Below, one piece after another: positions 44,472-56,457 of a stretch of 64,000 bases of DNA. The position numbers and the translations under genes are program-made. How positions within the stretch are numbered: position 1 is the first letter of the stretch; the number at the start of each line of letters is the position of its first letter. The notes under the pieces were generated by a model, which was given only the letters and a program-made list of their open reading frames with translations, was not told the origin of the DNA and searched no databases. The stretch comes from Peronospora farinosa (taxonomy: Eukaryota; Oomycota; Peronosporomycetes; Peronosporales; Peronosporaceae), in assembly GCA_947646735.1 (NCBI GenBank), contig CANTFK010000985.1, positions 124,001 to 188,000 of the forward strand, read 5' to 3'.

Positions 44472-45719
44472 ATGATTGTACCCATGTGGCGTCGTACTGT
44501 GTCTTCCCGTCGTCTCTTTAGCACGCGCGTAGCTGATACTGACGTGGTCATCGCAAGCTATGCACGTACACCCATTGCATGTTTCAACGGCTCATTTGCG
44601 CCCCTTCAAGCACCAGAACTAGGCGCTATCGCAAACATTGAAGCCGTCAAGCGTGCAGGGCTCGAGCCTGCACAGATCCATGAGGTTTTTCTTGGCAATG
44701 TTGTGAGTGCTGGTATTGGCCAAGCACCAGCGCGTCAATCTGTGCTTAAGGCGGGGTTTCCTACGTTTATTCCATGTACAACGGTCAATAAAGTCTGTGC
44801 ATCTGGTATGAAATCGTTGGCCCTGGCGTCTCAGAGTCTAATGAGCGGCTGTCAAGAGGTGATGCTCGCTGGAGGATTCGAGAGCATGACGAACGTACCA
44901 CATTATCTCTTGAAGGCACGTACGGGGTATCGACTGGGCAATGGGACGCTTGTAGACGGCGTTATCCACGATGGACTATGGGATCCTTATAAGAACCAGC
45001 ATATGGGCATGTGTGGCGAGAAATGTGCAGAAGATTTTGGTTTTTCTCGAGAAGATCAAGATGCTTTTGCTATTGAGAGTTATCGTCGTGCAGTCAATGC
45101 GAGTGAAAGAGGCTTTTTCAAGACAGAGATTACACCTGTGAGTATTAAAGGACGACATGGAAAGGAAGCCAAAGTCTTTGATACAGACGAAGAGATGTTT
45201 AATACGAAAGTAGAAAAGATCTCGAGCTTACGTACAGCTTTTAAGAAAGATGGCACTATTACAGCTGCTAATGCATCTACGCTGAACGATGGAGCAGCTG
45301 CAATGGTACTTATGACTGGAGCTAAGGCTCGTGAGCTCGGAGTCACGCCTCTTGCACGTATCCGTGGCTTTGCTGATGCAGCACAGGACCCTGTCGAGTT
45401 TACTATTGCACCGTCGAAAGCTGTACCATTGGCACTGAACCATGCGGGATTGCAACTGAGCGACGTGGACTACCATGAGATTAATGAAGCTTTCTCTGTC
45501 GTGGCGCTTGCCAATATGCGCCTGATGAACATCCCACACGATCGCGTGAACGTGAACGGTGGCGCCGTTGCTATTGGTCATCCGATTGGCATGTCTGGCA
45601 CACGCATCGTAGGCACGCTTATTCACATTCTGAAGGAGAAGGATGCTACCATTGGCTGTGCTTCCATTTGCAACGGTGGCGGAGGTGCTGGTGCGATGAT
45701 CATTGAACGCTTGAACTAG
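44472..45719 (+). CDS. mitochondrial acetyl-CoA acetyltransferase (thiolase II)
   Basis: Condenses or cleaves acetoacetyl-CoA. Intronless; 415 residues from ATG 44472 (438 if ATG 44403 is used). The N-terminus MWRRTVSSRRLFSTR is Arg/Ser-rich, a mitochondrial presequence. Thiolase motifs: nucleophilic Cys in VNKVCASGMKSLALA (~109), EINEAFSVVALA, NVNGGAVAIGHPIGMSGTR with the active His, and the C-terminal Cys loop CNGGGGAGAMII. ASTLNDGAAAMVLM is the conserved nucleotide-loop region. No SKL-type peroxisomal signal is present (ends ERLN), so the neighbouring PEX12 is not its import partner. Confidence 0.95.
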   Translation: MIVPMWRRTVSSRRLFSTRVADTDVVIASYARTPIACFNGSFAPLQAPELGAIANIEAVKRAGLEPAQIHEVFLGNVVSAGIGQAPARQSVLKAGFPTFIPCTTVNKVCASGMKSLALASQSLMSGCQEVMLAGGFESMTNVPHYLLKARTGYRLGNGTLVDGVIHDGLWDPYKNQHMGMCGEKCAEDFGFSREDQDAFAIESYRRAVNASERGFFKTEITPVSIKGRHGKEAKVFDTDEEMFNTKVEKISSLRTAFKKDGTITAANASTLNDGAAAMVLMTGAKARELGVTPLARIRGFADAAQDPVEFTIAPSKAVPLALNHAGLQLSDVDYHEINEAFSVVALANMRLMNIPHDRVNVNGGAVAIGHPIGMSGTRIVGTLIHILKEKDATIGCASICNGGGGAGAMIIERLN

Positions 45720-45846
45720 ATCAAAGGTAAACGAAAGGTCTTAACAACGATGAAAACCAACTGAACGGTGATCAATACAATGTCATTTACTACTGACTAC
45801 TGGCAACGTTCACGTGTAGATGCTCTTACTGAAATGCAAATGGTTG

Positions 45847-48197
45847 TCAGCACCGCAGCGTTGCGACGATCTCCTGCAAGTTTTTGCGAAGCAAAAAACG
45901 CTGATCTTCCGTCAGTTCATGAGCGTCGCACATAGTTTCCACAAATGATTCGATCTGTGCAAGTGGAACATCGAACTCAAGCATACTTAGAGTGAACGAA
46001 CCAAGCTGGCCAAACACAATATTATGCACGCGGCACACGGCTTCTTCGCGTGATGGCAGACCTATAAGCATCGAGACCAAACTTCATCAGATCTTATTCA
46101 GAACCATTGAATCGTTGAAAGACCAAGACTTACCGTCGTGCTTAGGTACACCACTCGGTAGTTCTTCCCATGGGCATGGCTGCGGTGTCCGCTGAAGCTC
46201 CTCACCAATGGCCAACAGCAACGCCTTCTCCCAAAACTGATCGCAGCACAACAGCAAGCATTAATTCGATCCGCCAGAACAAACAGGATGCTATTAGACT
46301 CACCGAAGGTGTCTTCCAGATGGAATGCTTCTTGACTTTTTCTTGCATATACGTCCGAGTGGCACCGCGGTTGATTCCTTCGCCGTGCAGCAAAGGGTGT
46401 ATTTTGTCTACGTATTGAAGCAGCTCTTCACTTGTATGCTCCGTGTAGTCTCTGCAATCCGCACACAGCAATGACGTCCGTCGCTTCAAGTTGTCAGACT
46501 CGTCGTCTCTTGAATGAGTGCATCCGTCGTGTACAGACCGCATGGTATCTGAAGTATTGCTCTCTGGTCCTGGCCGAGCCTCTTGCTGTTGTGTCTTTGG
46601 GTAGTAGAACGTTTCAGCCAAAATCATAGCAGTCTTCGCTGCTTTGATATCGTCTTGACGGACGCACTCGTCGAGAAACGCATCAAAGCAAACGACAAGT
46701 GCTTCAAAACTCGCTTGATCCTTTACCTTCGTCTCTAAACTACGTTGCCGGTTCAGACATTTCACAAACAGAGCCCGACCCTCGGCAGTCTTGCACGTCT
46801 CATGAACGAGAGTCTCAGTCGACGTTCTCACGTGGTAACTGCTAGACATCTGCGGAGATGGAATGGCCTCATCGTTTTCGGCATCAGAGAGTTTTCGTGA
46901 AAGATTTACCCTTGTGTCGCTTTCGATGGCTTCATTGAGTGAAAATGATCCATGCTCCCTATCTCCCACAAAATACTCGCGGAGAGCGACGCTGATAGGA
47001 CTTTGTGTAAGAACAGTATGTGGACTGCCACCTGGTTGAGCCACCAAATCCGACACGGCAGTGTTGACTGACACATCTCTTGATGAGCATATCGGTGCTG
47101 TCAACGCCAATGACGACGTCGGTAACGCAAAAATGCCGTTCTCAGTGCTAGCTCGACGTTCCAGCAGATCGGAAGTGTGTCGTCTTGCATTCCCCACATG
47201 ATCCACCTGTGTTTTGCTCCACTGCCAATCCAATAGTGCCAATGCTTTTCCTTGAAAATGGATATTGTCTGGATCACGCTGATTATGAATAAATAGTTGT
47301 ATATCTTCTGCGCGACTCAAACTCTGCACGTGGGTCTCAAGTGAAGTCAGCATCTGCTGTGAATGTTCTAGTCGCTCTTTCTCCACATGAACAAAGCGAT
47401 GCAAGCTTGTAGTCAGTAGGTCCAATCTCTCTTCTTCTGCCTTTTGATACGCCACACTCACAGCCATTGTCATTTCATCTCTTGCAATTATCCGGTTGTA
47501 TAAAGTTGTCTTTGCACGTGCTCGTGCCATTACCGCCTGAGCCTGTTCCTCTTCACTCCTATTAACTCGAGCAGCTAGCCGTTGTAGCTCAAACTCTGGC
47601 ACACCAATATCCTACATAAATATACACACAACATCTCAGTATCCGACAAAAACTCTCTCTTTCTTCTTTCTATAACTTGATTCCACTGCTTACATGAAGT
47701 GCAAGTCTTTGTCTGCCCTTTGCTTCACGTAGTTCCATTGTAGATCGATGTAGTCGATTAGCAGCTTCTCTATAAGCATCAGCTGCTGTTTCATACTCAT
47801 TATTAGCATTGAGAATCTCACCCTGAAGCGTCTGGATGTAGGTCTCTGATGCATCTTTAAGCGACTCCAGGGGTCCTGCAACCTGTTCGTCCAGTACCTG
47901 AGCCATTAGTAGCTTCTGTCTACAGCTTCCATCCACAAACCCTTTTAATTCCACCAAAGCGCGTCTAATACCCGTTCCAAACTCCTCTAAATTGCCAATC
48001 TCGTCTAGCAGCAGCAGCTCTCGCAGTTGCTCGCTTGCGTCACGCTCTGCCTCTGCCTTGCGACGAAAAAATGCTGCCAGTACCTGAAGACTGCGCTTGC
48101 CTTTATCTGCATGCTTATAAATGGCGCCAAACGGCACTTGGCAGAACGTACGACGCCACTGATTCTCCTCGTCTGACGCCGCCCACTTGGTGACCAT
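45847..48197 (-). CDS. F-BAR protein with C-terminal SBF2/KIAA0513-like domain
   Basis: Four exons: 48197-47694, 47611-46304, 46236-46134 and 46061-45847, giving 709 residues with a consistent frame. Residues 1-~270 form an F-BAR-type helical membrane-bending domain (FGAIYKHADKGKRSLQVLAA, FFRRKAEAERDASEQLREL, YETAADAYREAANRLHRS). A disordered Ser-rich linker follows. The C-terminal third resembles the SBF2/KIAA0513 domain (FEALVVCFDAFLDECVRQDD, YVDKIHPLLHGEGINRGATR, KKHSIWKTPSFWEKALLLAI). The tail has LPSREEAVCRVHNIVFGQLG and LGSFTLSMLEFDVPLAQIES. The last acceptor (TTATAG at about 46062-46067) was selected because it restores this domain. Likely an endocytosis or actin adaptor. Confidence 0.85.
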
Positions 48198-48797
48198 TTT
48201 TGTTGTAAGATGCTCGAATAATGTAAGAAAACAAATATGACGGTATGACGTAAAGACGTAATATCTTGATGTAGTATAAAAGTGTAACTGCTCTTATAGA
48301 TCATAGCAAGTTGAAGTGGTTTTAGCAAACAGCTGTTGCTGAAAACCATACAAATGATGACGTAATCACAATTACATGCCCAATATGAATCCACGAACCG
48401 TCTATGAAAACGTTGTTATCTCAGTACTTCATCATCTTCCTCGCTTTTCCTACTCCACTATTTCACTACCTACTAGTATACTAGTATATCCTCTCTGTCA
48501 TTCACTACTTCCCAGTTTTCTACACTCACGCAGACTCGCACTTCTCCGATTCTCGTCTTGTTACTTTGGTCGTTTTCGGATTGAAAAACCGGTCGCTGCA
48601 ACCTCACATCACCATATCATGGGCTTTGCCTTAAACCTCCGTCGTATTCCACATTCTCAAACGGCAGCAAAGTGTGGATTTGCACAAGTGTGGGAGCTAC
48701 ATGGTGGACGTCTGTGCTGCATACGAACGAAGGAGAGGTTTCTCGACCAACTCTTTGCTGTACTTGCATTGCCCTACTGGATTCGTGTGTGTCGCTT

Positions 48798-51062
48798 CTA
48801 TCTGAACTGCTGGTGAAACTCTGTTGCAGAAGGCGGCAAATCGTACACCAAAGATAATGCATCCTTGCGCAATTCGTCTGCATCAGGCGGTACCTCGCGG
48901 CTCATCATCCGTCCATACGACGCTGAGTTTTCAGCGACCATAGTCTCACGTTGTTGCTGCTGATCGGAGGGACGATAATCTTGCTGCAAAAATCCACCCA
49001 ACGATCGGTAGGGTGTACTGTTACCGTTCTCTGCATGCATTCCGAATGTACCATGACCAACGCCATTACCACCAAACCCACCGTCGATAGACAGGCCCAT
49101 ACCCATCATCCCGTTACCGAAACCGTCGCCGTCGGGGTTGACAGTAGCTTCGTTGTTTACGTATCCCCTGTCTGCATTAGCGTGCCACGCGCTCGAACCA
49201 TGAAGAGGAGGACCACTGCTAAGCTGATTTGAAAACATCGAAAATAATGGTGCTGGAGCAGGAGGCAATGAGGGTTGCTGCTGTTGTTGTTGACCCCGCG
49301 GCAACGGCGGAGAGCCCCACGATTGCTGCTGCCAAGATGCCGCTTGCCACGATAAGTTTGAAACCGATTCCGTGCTATCGTTCGTTAGTCCATGTGGAAG
49401 GTAACTCGGCTCAGAATGCAAGGTAAGAGGGGCGTCCGAGGCGCGTTGCGGGCCTGAGCTAGGAGACAACTTCCACTGCTCAATTACTGGGTCGCTGTCA
49501 AGACGGCGAAGAGCAACGTCCAATGGCGACAAGTGTCCGTTTGTACCTGACACCGAAGCCGAGTCAACTGGGTAGTCCGACGATCCACGCGACGACGAGC
49601 ATGCTGACAATGGCGGAGAAGCAGCAATAAAACCACCACTGCGGGACGAGACTCCATCACCAAGCACGAGACTGCACAACGCATCTGCAACACCACCGAT
49701 CGTGGGTGTTCCAAGGTTGATGCCATTGCTGATGCTCCTGGTGTCGCCGGACAGTAGTCGGGGAGATGTCTGTGAGCATGACGAAAGCATGCCATTGGAG
49801 CTGGAGGTCTTTGGTACTCCTCGACCACCATAACGAACAGCGGCAGCGTAGCCCCCGAGCATGCCATTAGGCATAAGATTAGCCGGAGCCGAAGTCCGGC
49901 TTACTTTCTCTGATCCCATAGCAGCGGTGAGGCCACTAGCGGACGGTACACTACCAGAAAGCGACACTGGCGGCGTTGTCGCAGAGTTTATGTCGTCCAT
50001 ACTTCCCACAGAGCCAGGTCCTGACGGACCACTAAAAGAGTCTCCACGGGACGAGACTGATCGCGGAGGAGGAACGTCCGTACGCGGGACAGCGCGCTTA
50101 ACCTCGACGGACTTACCATCGATCACGTGATTCTTGTCCTGCAACACCAGCTCAACACTGGCCTCGCTTTCAAAAATGACAAAACCAAATCCACGCGACT
50201 TGTTTGTCTCACGATTGAACATCACTTCAGCCGACACCACTTTGCCATACTGCATAAAATACTTTTTAAAGTCCGCTGGAGAAGGAATCGCATCACAATA
50301 AACCGCATCAAATCATGCGACAACTTATTTTTCCAAAGCAAATACTAGGCTGCAACGTACCATCTTTTGTTTCATAATGTAGGCCACCCACGAATATTTT
50401 TTTCGTGGCGCCAACAGCATTGTCCGTACAAATGCTTGATACTGAATTGGGAGCGCTACCACGACTGTACGACAAAGAAATCCCGGTTTCGCGCATACTC
50501 TCTGCTCGTGGAACGGCACGCTTAGCTTCAACCTGGCATGCATTCGAAGATTAAGTCAGTGAGTGCATCAAGCGAAACCAAGCTAGAAATACGATACAGC
50601 AGCGCATCAACATACTCTACGGCCGTCTAGAACGTGGTTAGACTGTGTCAATGCCCTATCAACACACAAAGGGTCTGTATACGTAATAAAGCCAAAGCCT
50701 CGTGATCGTCTAGAAATCGGATCCTTCATCACTACAGCATCCGTCACTGTGCCATAAGCTCCAAAGTACGACCGAAGCTTTTCTGCATCGCAACAATCAA
50801 ATCAATACATAAACTCTCTCCTCCGTATCCAGGTCGTAAGAACTCACCGTCCGTTGTCTCGTATGACAGTCCGCCAATGAATATTTTCCTGCATAAAGCA
50901 CACACAAATCGAACACGTGGTCACTCAGCAAATTTGTCCATTGGTCTTCCCTTTTGCCTAAATTGTATAAACATCTATCTCCTAGACCCATTCCAGACGT
51001 CTACAGTTGCTTTTATTGTGTTGTTTTGTGTCTACTTACCCTAATTTGGTCGTGTCTGTCAT
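48798..51062 (-). CDS. two-RRM RNA-binding protein, Musashi/hnRNP/DAZAP1 type
   Basis: Five exons: 51062-51040, 50888-50848, 50782-50616, 50532-50361 and 50275-48798, giving 626 residues. RRM1 (residues ~8-85) has RNP2 KIFIGGLSYET and RNP1 RSRGFGFITY. RRM2 (~115-200) has RNP2 KIFVGGLHYET and RNP1 KSRGFGFVIF. Both RRMs end in the same VEAKRAVPR / VEVKRAVPR linker typical of the Musashi/hnRNP A group. A long Gly/Ser/Gln-rich tail follows, with a six-Gln run and Gly-Met-rich repeats (GDGFGNGMMGMGLSIDGGFG), likely disordered. The tiny first exon (23 nt) ends in a consensus GTAAGT. Role: mRNA binding and translational or splicing control. Confidence 0.92.
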
Positions 51063-51690
51063 CTTCAAGTCAGTAGCCCAATAAATCTTTTAAACTCGAT
51101 TATCTCTCTCCCTCTTTTGACGGCGACTGTAGCAAAGATTAACAAGAGTCTAGAAACTCTTCTTCTTCTTCTTCTTCTATCAAGTTAACACCTACGAACA
51201 AATACGTATGACCAACAAAGTCTCGAGAAAGAAACGCGTGCGGAATTGCGACGGGCAAAACTTCTTATACTTTAAAAAAAATGTCGTTCGGTCGGGTTTG
51301 TTGGGTTTGTTTGAGTGTCGGGTCGAAAGATGGACGGATTATGTAAATATTGTCGTAGCTATCGAGAATTTTAATGTAAAAGGAGGGCGATCAGTGGTTT
51401 TTTGTTCAAAAAGTGGTGGATTTTATTTACTCAATACAAAATAACGCTACTAGCTAAGGACATTTTAGCAGGTTTTAGTCTAAACTTACATAGTTATTAT
51501 CTATATTAATGACCAAACTATTAGGAATGTCTAATTCGCACTCAAACTATTATCATTATTATTGCCATTATAAACTTCACCACTGGCTCTGTTTCCAGCA
51601 CAAATTCTACCTTTACCTGTAAAGATGGTGTGGCACACAGGCCCAAACCTTTCATACTTCATATTAAGGATTCCTGCCACACCGATCCAA
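51063..51690. other. intergenic with a (CTT)n run
   Basis: Divergent spacer between the RRM gene and the transhydrogenase gene. A CTT microsatellite of about seven units sits at 51158-51178. A 78-codon frame at 51208-51444 has no recognisable features. Confidence 0.5.
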
Positions 51691-53608
51691 ATGGCTGCTC
51701 TGTTCCTGCGTCGCTCCGTGACGTCTCTAGCAACCTCGTTACCCTCACGACCTCTTCTACGTATTGAATCTTTCTCCACCTTCAACAGTGATATTGTAGT
51801 CGATACAAAATCATTAACTGATACGCTTCGTGACCTTCGAGCCAGTGAACATTTTGACCTTATCGTAATTGGTAGTGGACCTGCAGGTCAGAAATGCGCC
51901 ATTGATAGCGCTAAACACGGCAATTCTGTAGCTATAATTGACAAACGTGACATGACGGGTGGTGTCTGTGTGCACACGGGTACAATACCCTCCAAGGTGA
52001 TAGCTAATATGAAAGAGTTGGATGTAGAGTTGGGAGTACCTAACAAGGTGATTATTGTATTGCTTTTATTCTACTACAGACATTCCGCGAGGCAGCACTT
52101 CACCTAACGGGATATCGTCACAAGGCTTTTTACAATGGTCAAGCAGGACCTAGTAAACGATTTGGAGTCATGGACATTTTGCAGCGTGTGAAAAAGGTCG
52201 AAGATGCTGAGACGGACATTACACGTCATCAGTTGATGCGTAATGGAGTGCAGCTGATTAATGGTACGGCGAGATTTATGCCTGGTAATAACCATATGGT
52301 CGCAGTGCTGTCAAATGAATCGTACGAGACTGCTACGGACGCTAATCGACATTCTAGTGCTGACATTTGCAAGCGGTAAAGCTACCAGATATTTGTTTTG
52401 CTTTTTTCTTGCTCTCTTTAGGACCATATGATGCTGATAGCAGCTACTTGTTTGTTACTGCAGTGTGTTGACTGCTGACAACTTTTTGGTGTGCGTGGGC
52501 ACAAGACCGGCCCGTCGCCCGGGCATCCCGTTCGATGGAGAGACCATCTTTGATAGCGACCAATTGTTGTGGGGGAAGGTGAAGTCGGTGCCACGTCGTT
52601 TGATCGTTGTTGGTGCTGGTGTTGTGGGGATGGAATATGCGTCCATGATGACGATCATTCCCGGCACGGACGTGACGGTGATCGACGGGCGCAAGGAGAT
52701 TCTTGACGTGGCAGACAAGGAAGTTTCTGAGGCGCTGTGTTACTCTATGGCTCAGACAGGAACCCGGTTCCTTGTTAATGAGATAATTAAGAGTGTAGAG
52801 AAGTCTGTTAATGGCGAAGTCATCGTGCACCTCGAAAGTGGCAAGACTGTTGTCGGTGACGGTCTGCTGTACACGGTTGGACGTCAGGGAAATGTGGAAG
52901 GCTTGAACTTGGAGGCGGTAGGCATTGTCCCGGACAAACGTGGACGCATTAAAGTCGACAACAATTTCCAGACTGAGGTGCCTCATATGTACGTTCAATG
53001 TCGCTCAGTTGTAGCTAAGCCATGACGCAGTGCTAATGCTTGTGTTGGTCTTATGTAGTTATGCAGCAGGTGACATCATTGGTTTCCCGGGGCTTGCATC
53101 GACGTCAATGGAACAAGGACGTCTTGCTTCTGTCCACATGCGCACCTCCAAGTCTTTTTACACCAAGAAGATCTCGGACGACAAGATGATGGACGACCCG
53201 GACCGCGTGCGCACTCGTATGCGCTCAGGTGAAGTATTTCCATTTGGCATTTACACTGTGCCAGAAATTTCCATGGTGGGCAAGAACGAGCAGCAACTAA
53301 CGAAGGAAAAGGTTCCGTACGAGGTTGGTGTGGCTCGTTACGAAGAGCTGGCGAAGGGACAGATGCTTGGAGGTGTGCCTGGTTTTCTCAAAATTATTTT
53401 TTGCCCAGCGACCCTCGAGATTTTTGGCGTTCACGCTATAGGTGAGGGTGCTACGGAAATTATCCACATTGGACAGGTAGTTATGTCCACTGGCGGTACC
53501 GTTGAGTATTTCCGCAATGCTGTGTTCAACTACCCGACGCTGGCGGAAGCCTACCGCGTGGCAGCAATTAATGGTCTTAGTAAGATCGATCGCTTGAGCT
53601 GGTCTTAA
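51691..53608 (+). CDS. mitochondrial soluble-type pyridine nucleotide transhydrogenase (SthA-like)
   Basis: Flavoprotein predicted to move hydride between NADPH and NAD. Exons 51691-52047, 52080-52375, 52464-52988 and 53059-53608 give 575 residues. [20 protein letters not shown] is a mitochondrial presequence. The FAD dinucleotide fold is [20 protein letters not shown]. Next, [13 protein letters not shown] replaces the CxxxxC redox disulfide of lipoamide dehydrogenase with CVHTGT, as in SthA. The NAD fold is [17 protein letters not shown] and the second FAD site [14 protein letters not shown]. The dimerisation domain has [17 protein letters not shown] and IHIGQVVMS. The first intron is only 32 bp (52048-52079) and should be checked. 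Confidence 0.92.
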
Positions 53609-54633
53609 ATCCTGACAAGTGATGGGTGAAGGTCTAAAATGACAACACATGGAAACATCACAAACCGCGATTGCACGATAAAAACATGAAGGAGCGAGCG
53701 AAAGTATGCAACGAAGAGCTTTACAGATTCCGTGCCATATTATGGTCGGTCTAACGTTGATCGAACGGTATTGTTTTAATTTGCCAGCAACAACTACGAT
53801 CGGATGCTAAAGCTGTTTGTTTCACATTCACAGTTACATTCTTTGCATTAAAAGTGGCAATGTAGCACCTCAGCTTACAATTTTCACTGCACGCATTTGA
53901 AGTTTGCCATGTTTGTGTTTCAGCTACAAGATGCCAAGCCAAAAGTTCTAGGTCTGTCTCTCAACTGATGCTTGACGTACCACTGGCCTTTTACCTGTTT
54001 TAACAAGTCAGGTCTTTTTTGGAGCAGAAGACTATAAAATCAACGACTTTAACAACTATGGCAACAGTTACAGTGATGATCTCTGCTCGTGCTTGAGCGT
54101 AATTGCAACAAGAAAGAATTCCTTTACACTCCAAATCAGGCAAACGATGCCATTTTCAACACCAAATGGTGCAAAAAGGTTTCATCGACATTGATTGAGC
54201 TCGTCATGAGAGCGAGGCTTTATTTACGTTACAACGAGATTATAAATCTGCATCTATCTGACCATCCAAGTCTACTCTACCAACGATCGCACAAAGAGCG
54301 CTTCAAGCGCATTTCTTTGTCGCGTTTTTGATCTTTCGACAACGTCAACACGTCAATACATTGCAATCAGAAGAAACCTCTCCCTTTTTTATCAATACGT
54401 CGAGTATGCATCGACAATAGTGCTAGCATATCGAATCATGCAATTTAAATTTTCATAACGTATTCTATAGTAAAGCTTGTCGAAAAGTGCCCATTTTTTC
54501 CAGCTGATTTTCGATTCGTCTCTTATTATCGTTACAAACGCCAAGTAAAAAATTGCCCGATTCCTTTTTTTCACAGAACTGTCTTTTTTTCCAGTGGGAG
54601 ACCCGAGTGTCGACCTTCATACGGAGCTTTTGC
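53609..54633. other. intergenic, nothing recognised
   Basis: About 1 kb of AT-rich sequence upstream of presenilin without coding character; several poly-T and poly-A runs. Confidence 0.5.
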
Positions 54634-56457
54634 ATGACGAAGGACACTATAAAACGCAATCAAGACAGTGTCATGGCTACGGATGATACAATTGCAATGA
54701 ACACCATGAACTACGATAAGCTTAGGACGCCCAATAGTAATGATTCACCCGTTTCAGGGCGTGTTTTGACCGTAAAACGTTCAGAGAATGAACCAAATGA
54801 ACAAGAGACGACGGTGCAGGAAAATGGCGAAGAACCTAAGGTTGATGGCGAAGAATACGACGATTTGATGCATGGTATCAATTCATTTTGGGCCATTGTA
54901 TTTCCAGTATGTGTCACGATGATTGTCGCTAGTCTTGTGGTTGTAAATTACCGCAGTTCGAGTATTGAGGCTTCGATGTCGTCGTATTTGGTTTATGGAG
55001 AATCGGGATCTGGAGCTAGTAGCATTGGAAGCAATGGAGGAGGTTCCGGTATTGGAGAATCATTGGTCAATGCACTTGTGATTATTGGAGGTATTGCTGT
55101 GCTGACATTTGGCATGGCGTTATTGTACAAATTCAACTGTATGAAATTTCTGAGTGGCTACATCATGTTTGCTTCGACTGCTATCTTGAGCTTTGTTGGA
55201 GGACAACTTGTGGATGAGATTGTGAATGACCAATTTGGTTGGGCTGTTGACTGGCCGTCGTTCCTCTTTGTCATGATCAATTTTGGTTTTGTTGGTGTGA
55301 TTTCTATTTTTTACCAGAAAGGAACACCCAAATTTGTGCAAAATGGCTACTTGGTCATGGTCAGTGTCATCTTGGCCTGGCAGTTTTCCATGTGGCCAGA
55401 ATGGACGACCATCATCTTTTGTGTCATGTTTGCTTGCTACGATCTGTGCGCTGTGCTTACGCCTTGCGGACCGCTCAAGTATCTTATTGGACTTATTCAG
55501 GAGAAGCAGGCGCCATTACCGGGTCTACTCTACGAAGCTGATGTTTCTGATGGTGTTTCGCACGACCGCCATCGACTACAGCAACAGCAGCAGCAAGAAA
55601 CACAACGACGATCTAAAAGCACGCCGGAGGGGGAAGTCGCTGATATGCAGCGGCAGTCGTCGTTGGCTACTTCGAAGTCGTCTGGCACCAGCCACCAAAA
55701 CAGCAACGCCAACGTGCAAGTGACAAACATCACCCGTGCGGTGCCCCCTCAAGATTTGAGTCAAGTGCCGATGGCGGCTCCTGTCCCGACGACGATTGAC
55801 TCGTCTCCGATCCCGGTCCTGTCTTCCGGACATCGGCCGCGCAATGTAGCTGAGTCTAACTTCACCACGTATGAGTGTGAAACGTTGGAAGCGCTTGTGA
55901 GTTTGCTCACCACGTTTTACGAGACGTTCAGTCCTGAAGACGCGTGGAAGGCTTCGCAAGTCGCTGAAAAGTTTTTCCCCACACAGGATCGCCTTTGGCT
56001 GCTGATGTTTCACAAGTACTACGTCTGCTCGTGTTCGATGGACATGCCGTGTCCAGTACAGGCAAGACGTGACCGTCGCCAACGCGAACGCAAAGAGGAA
56101 GAGGAAGACGGAAAAACCATTAAACTGGGACTGGGCGACTTTATCTTTTACAGTGTGTTGGTCGGCCGTGCTGCTATCAAAGACTTTTCCACATTTGCTG
56201 TTACTTTCGTGTGTATCGTGATGGTAAGCATGAGCGCCTAACTTCTCCTTAAACGTATTACACGTTACTGACAGGTGTGTGTCTGTTTTGTTCATTGACA
56301 GGGTCTTGGAGGAACGCTCTTTCTTCTTGCCGTGCTGCACAAGGCGCTTCCAGCGCTGCCTATCTCAATTTTTCTGGCCACGATTTTTTACTTCCTCACA
56401 GAGTACATCTTCATTGACTTTTGCAGCTTCATGATGGCGTTCCCAGCCGCAGTGTAG
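54634..56457 (+). CDS. presenilin, catalytic subunit of gamma-secretase-type aspartyl protease
   Basis: Intramembrane protease of the GXGD family. Exons 54634-56223 and 56302-56457 give 581 residues. A polar acidic N-terminus (~85 residues) precedes the membrane segments. The first catalytic Asp is in CYDLCAVLTPCGPLKYL (~Asp270) and the second in KLGLGDFIFYSVLVG (~Asp501). Between them is a long hydrophilic loop (~225 residues) with a Gln run (QQQQQQE) and Ser-rich segments, longer than in animals. The second exon supplies the PAL motif (KALPALPISIF), the docking element of the active site, and the final membrane segment. Start ATG 54634 is chosen over 54673; both are in frame. Confidence 0.95.

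Noticed and set aside
48376..48816. 146-codon plus-strand frame between the F-BAR and RRM genes
   Set aside because: Pyrimidine-rich shared 5'/3' region of two minus-strand genes; runs into the antisense of the RRM gene end and has no recognisable features.
55576..56340. 254-codon frame antisense to presenilin
   Set aside because: Mirror of the conserved presenilin coding frame, including the low-complexity loop; no domain of its own.
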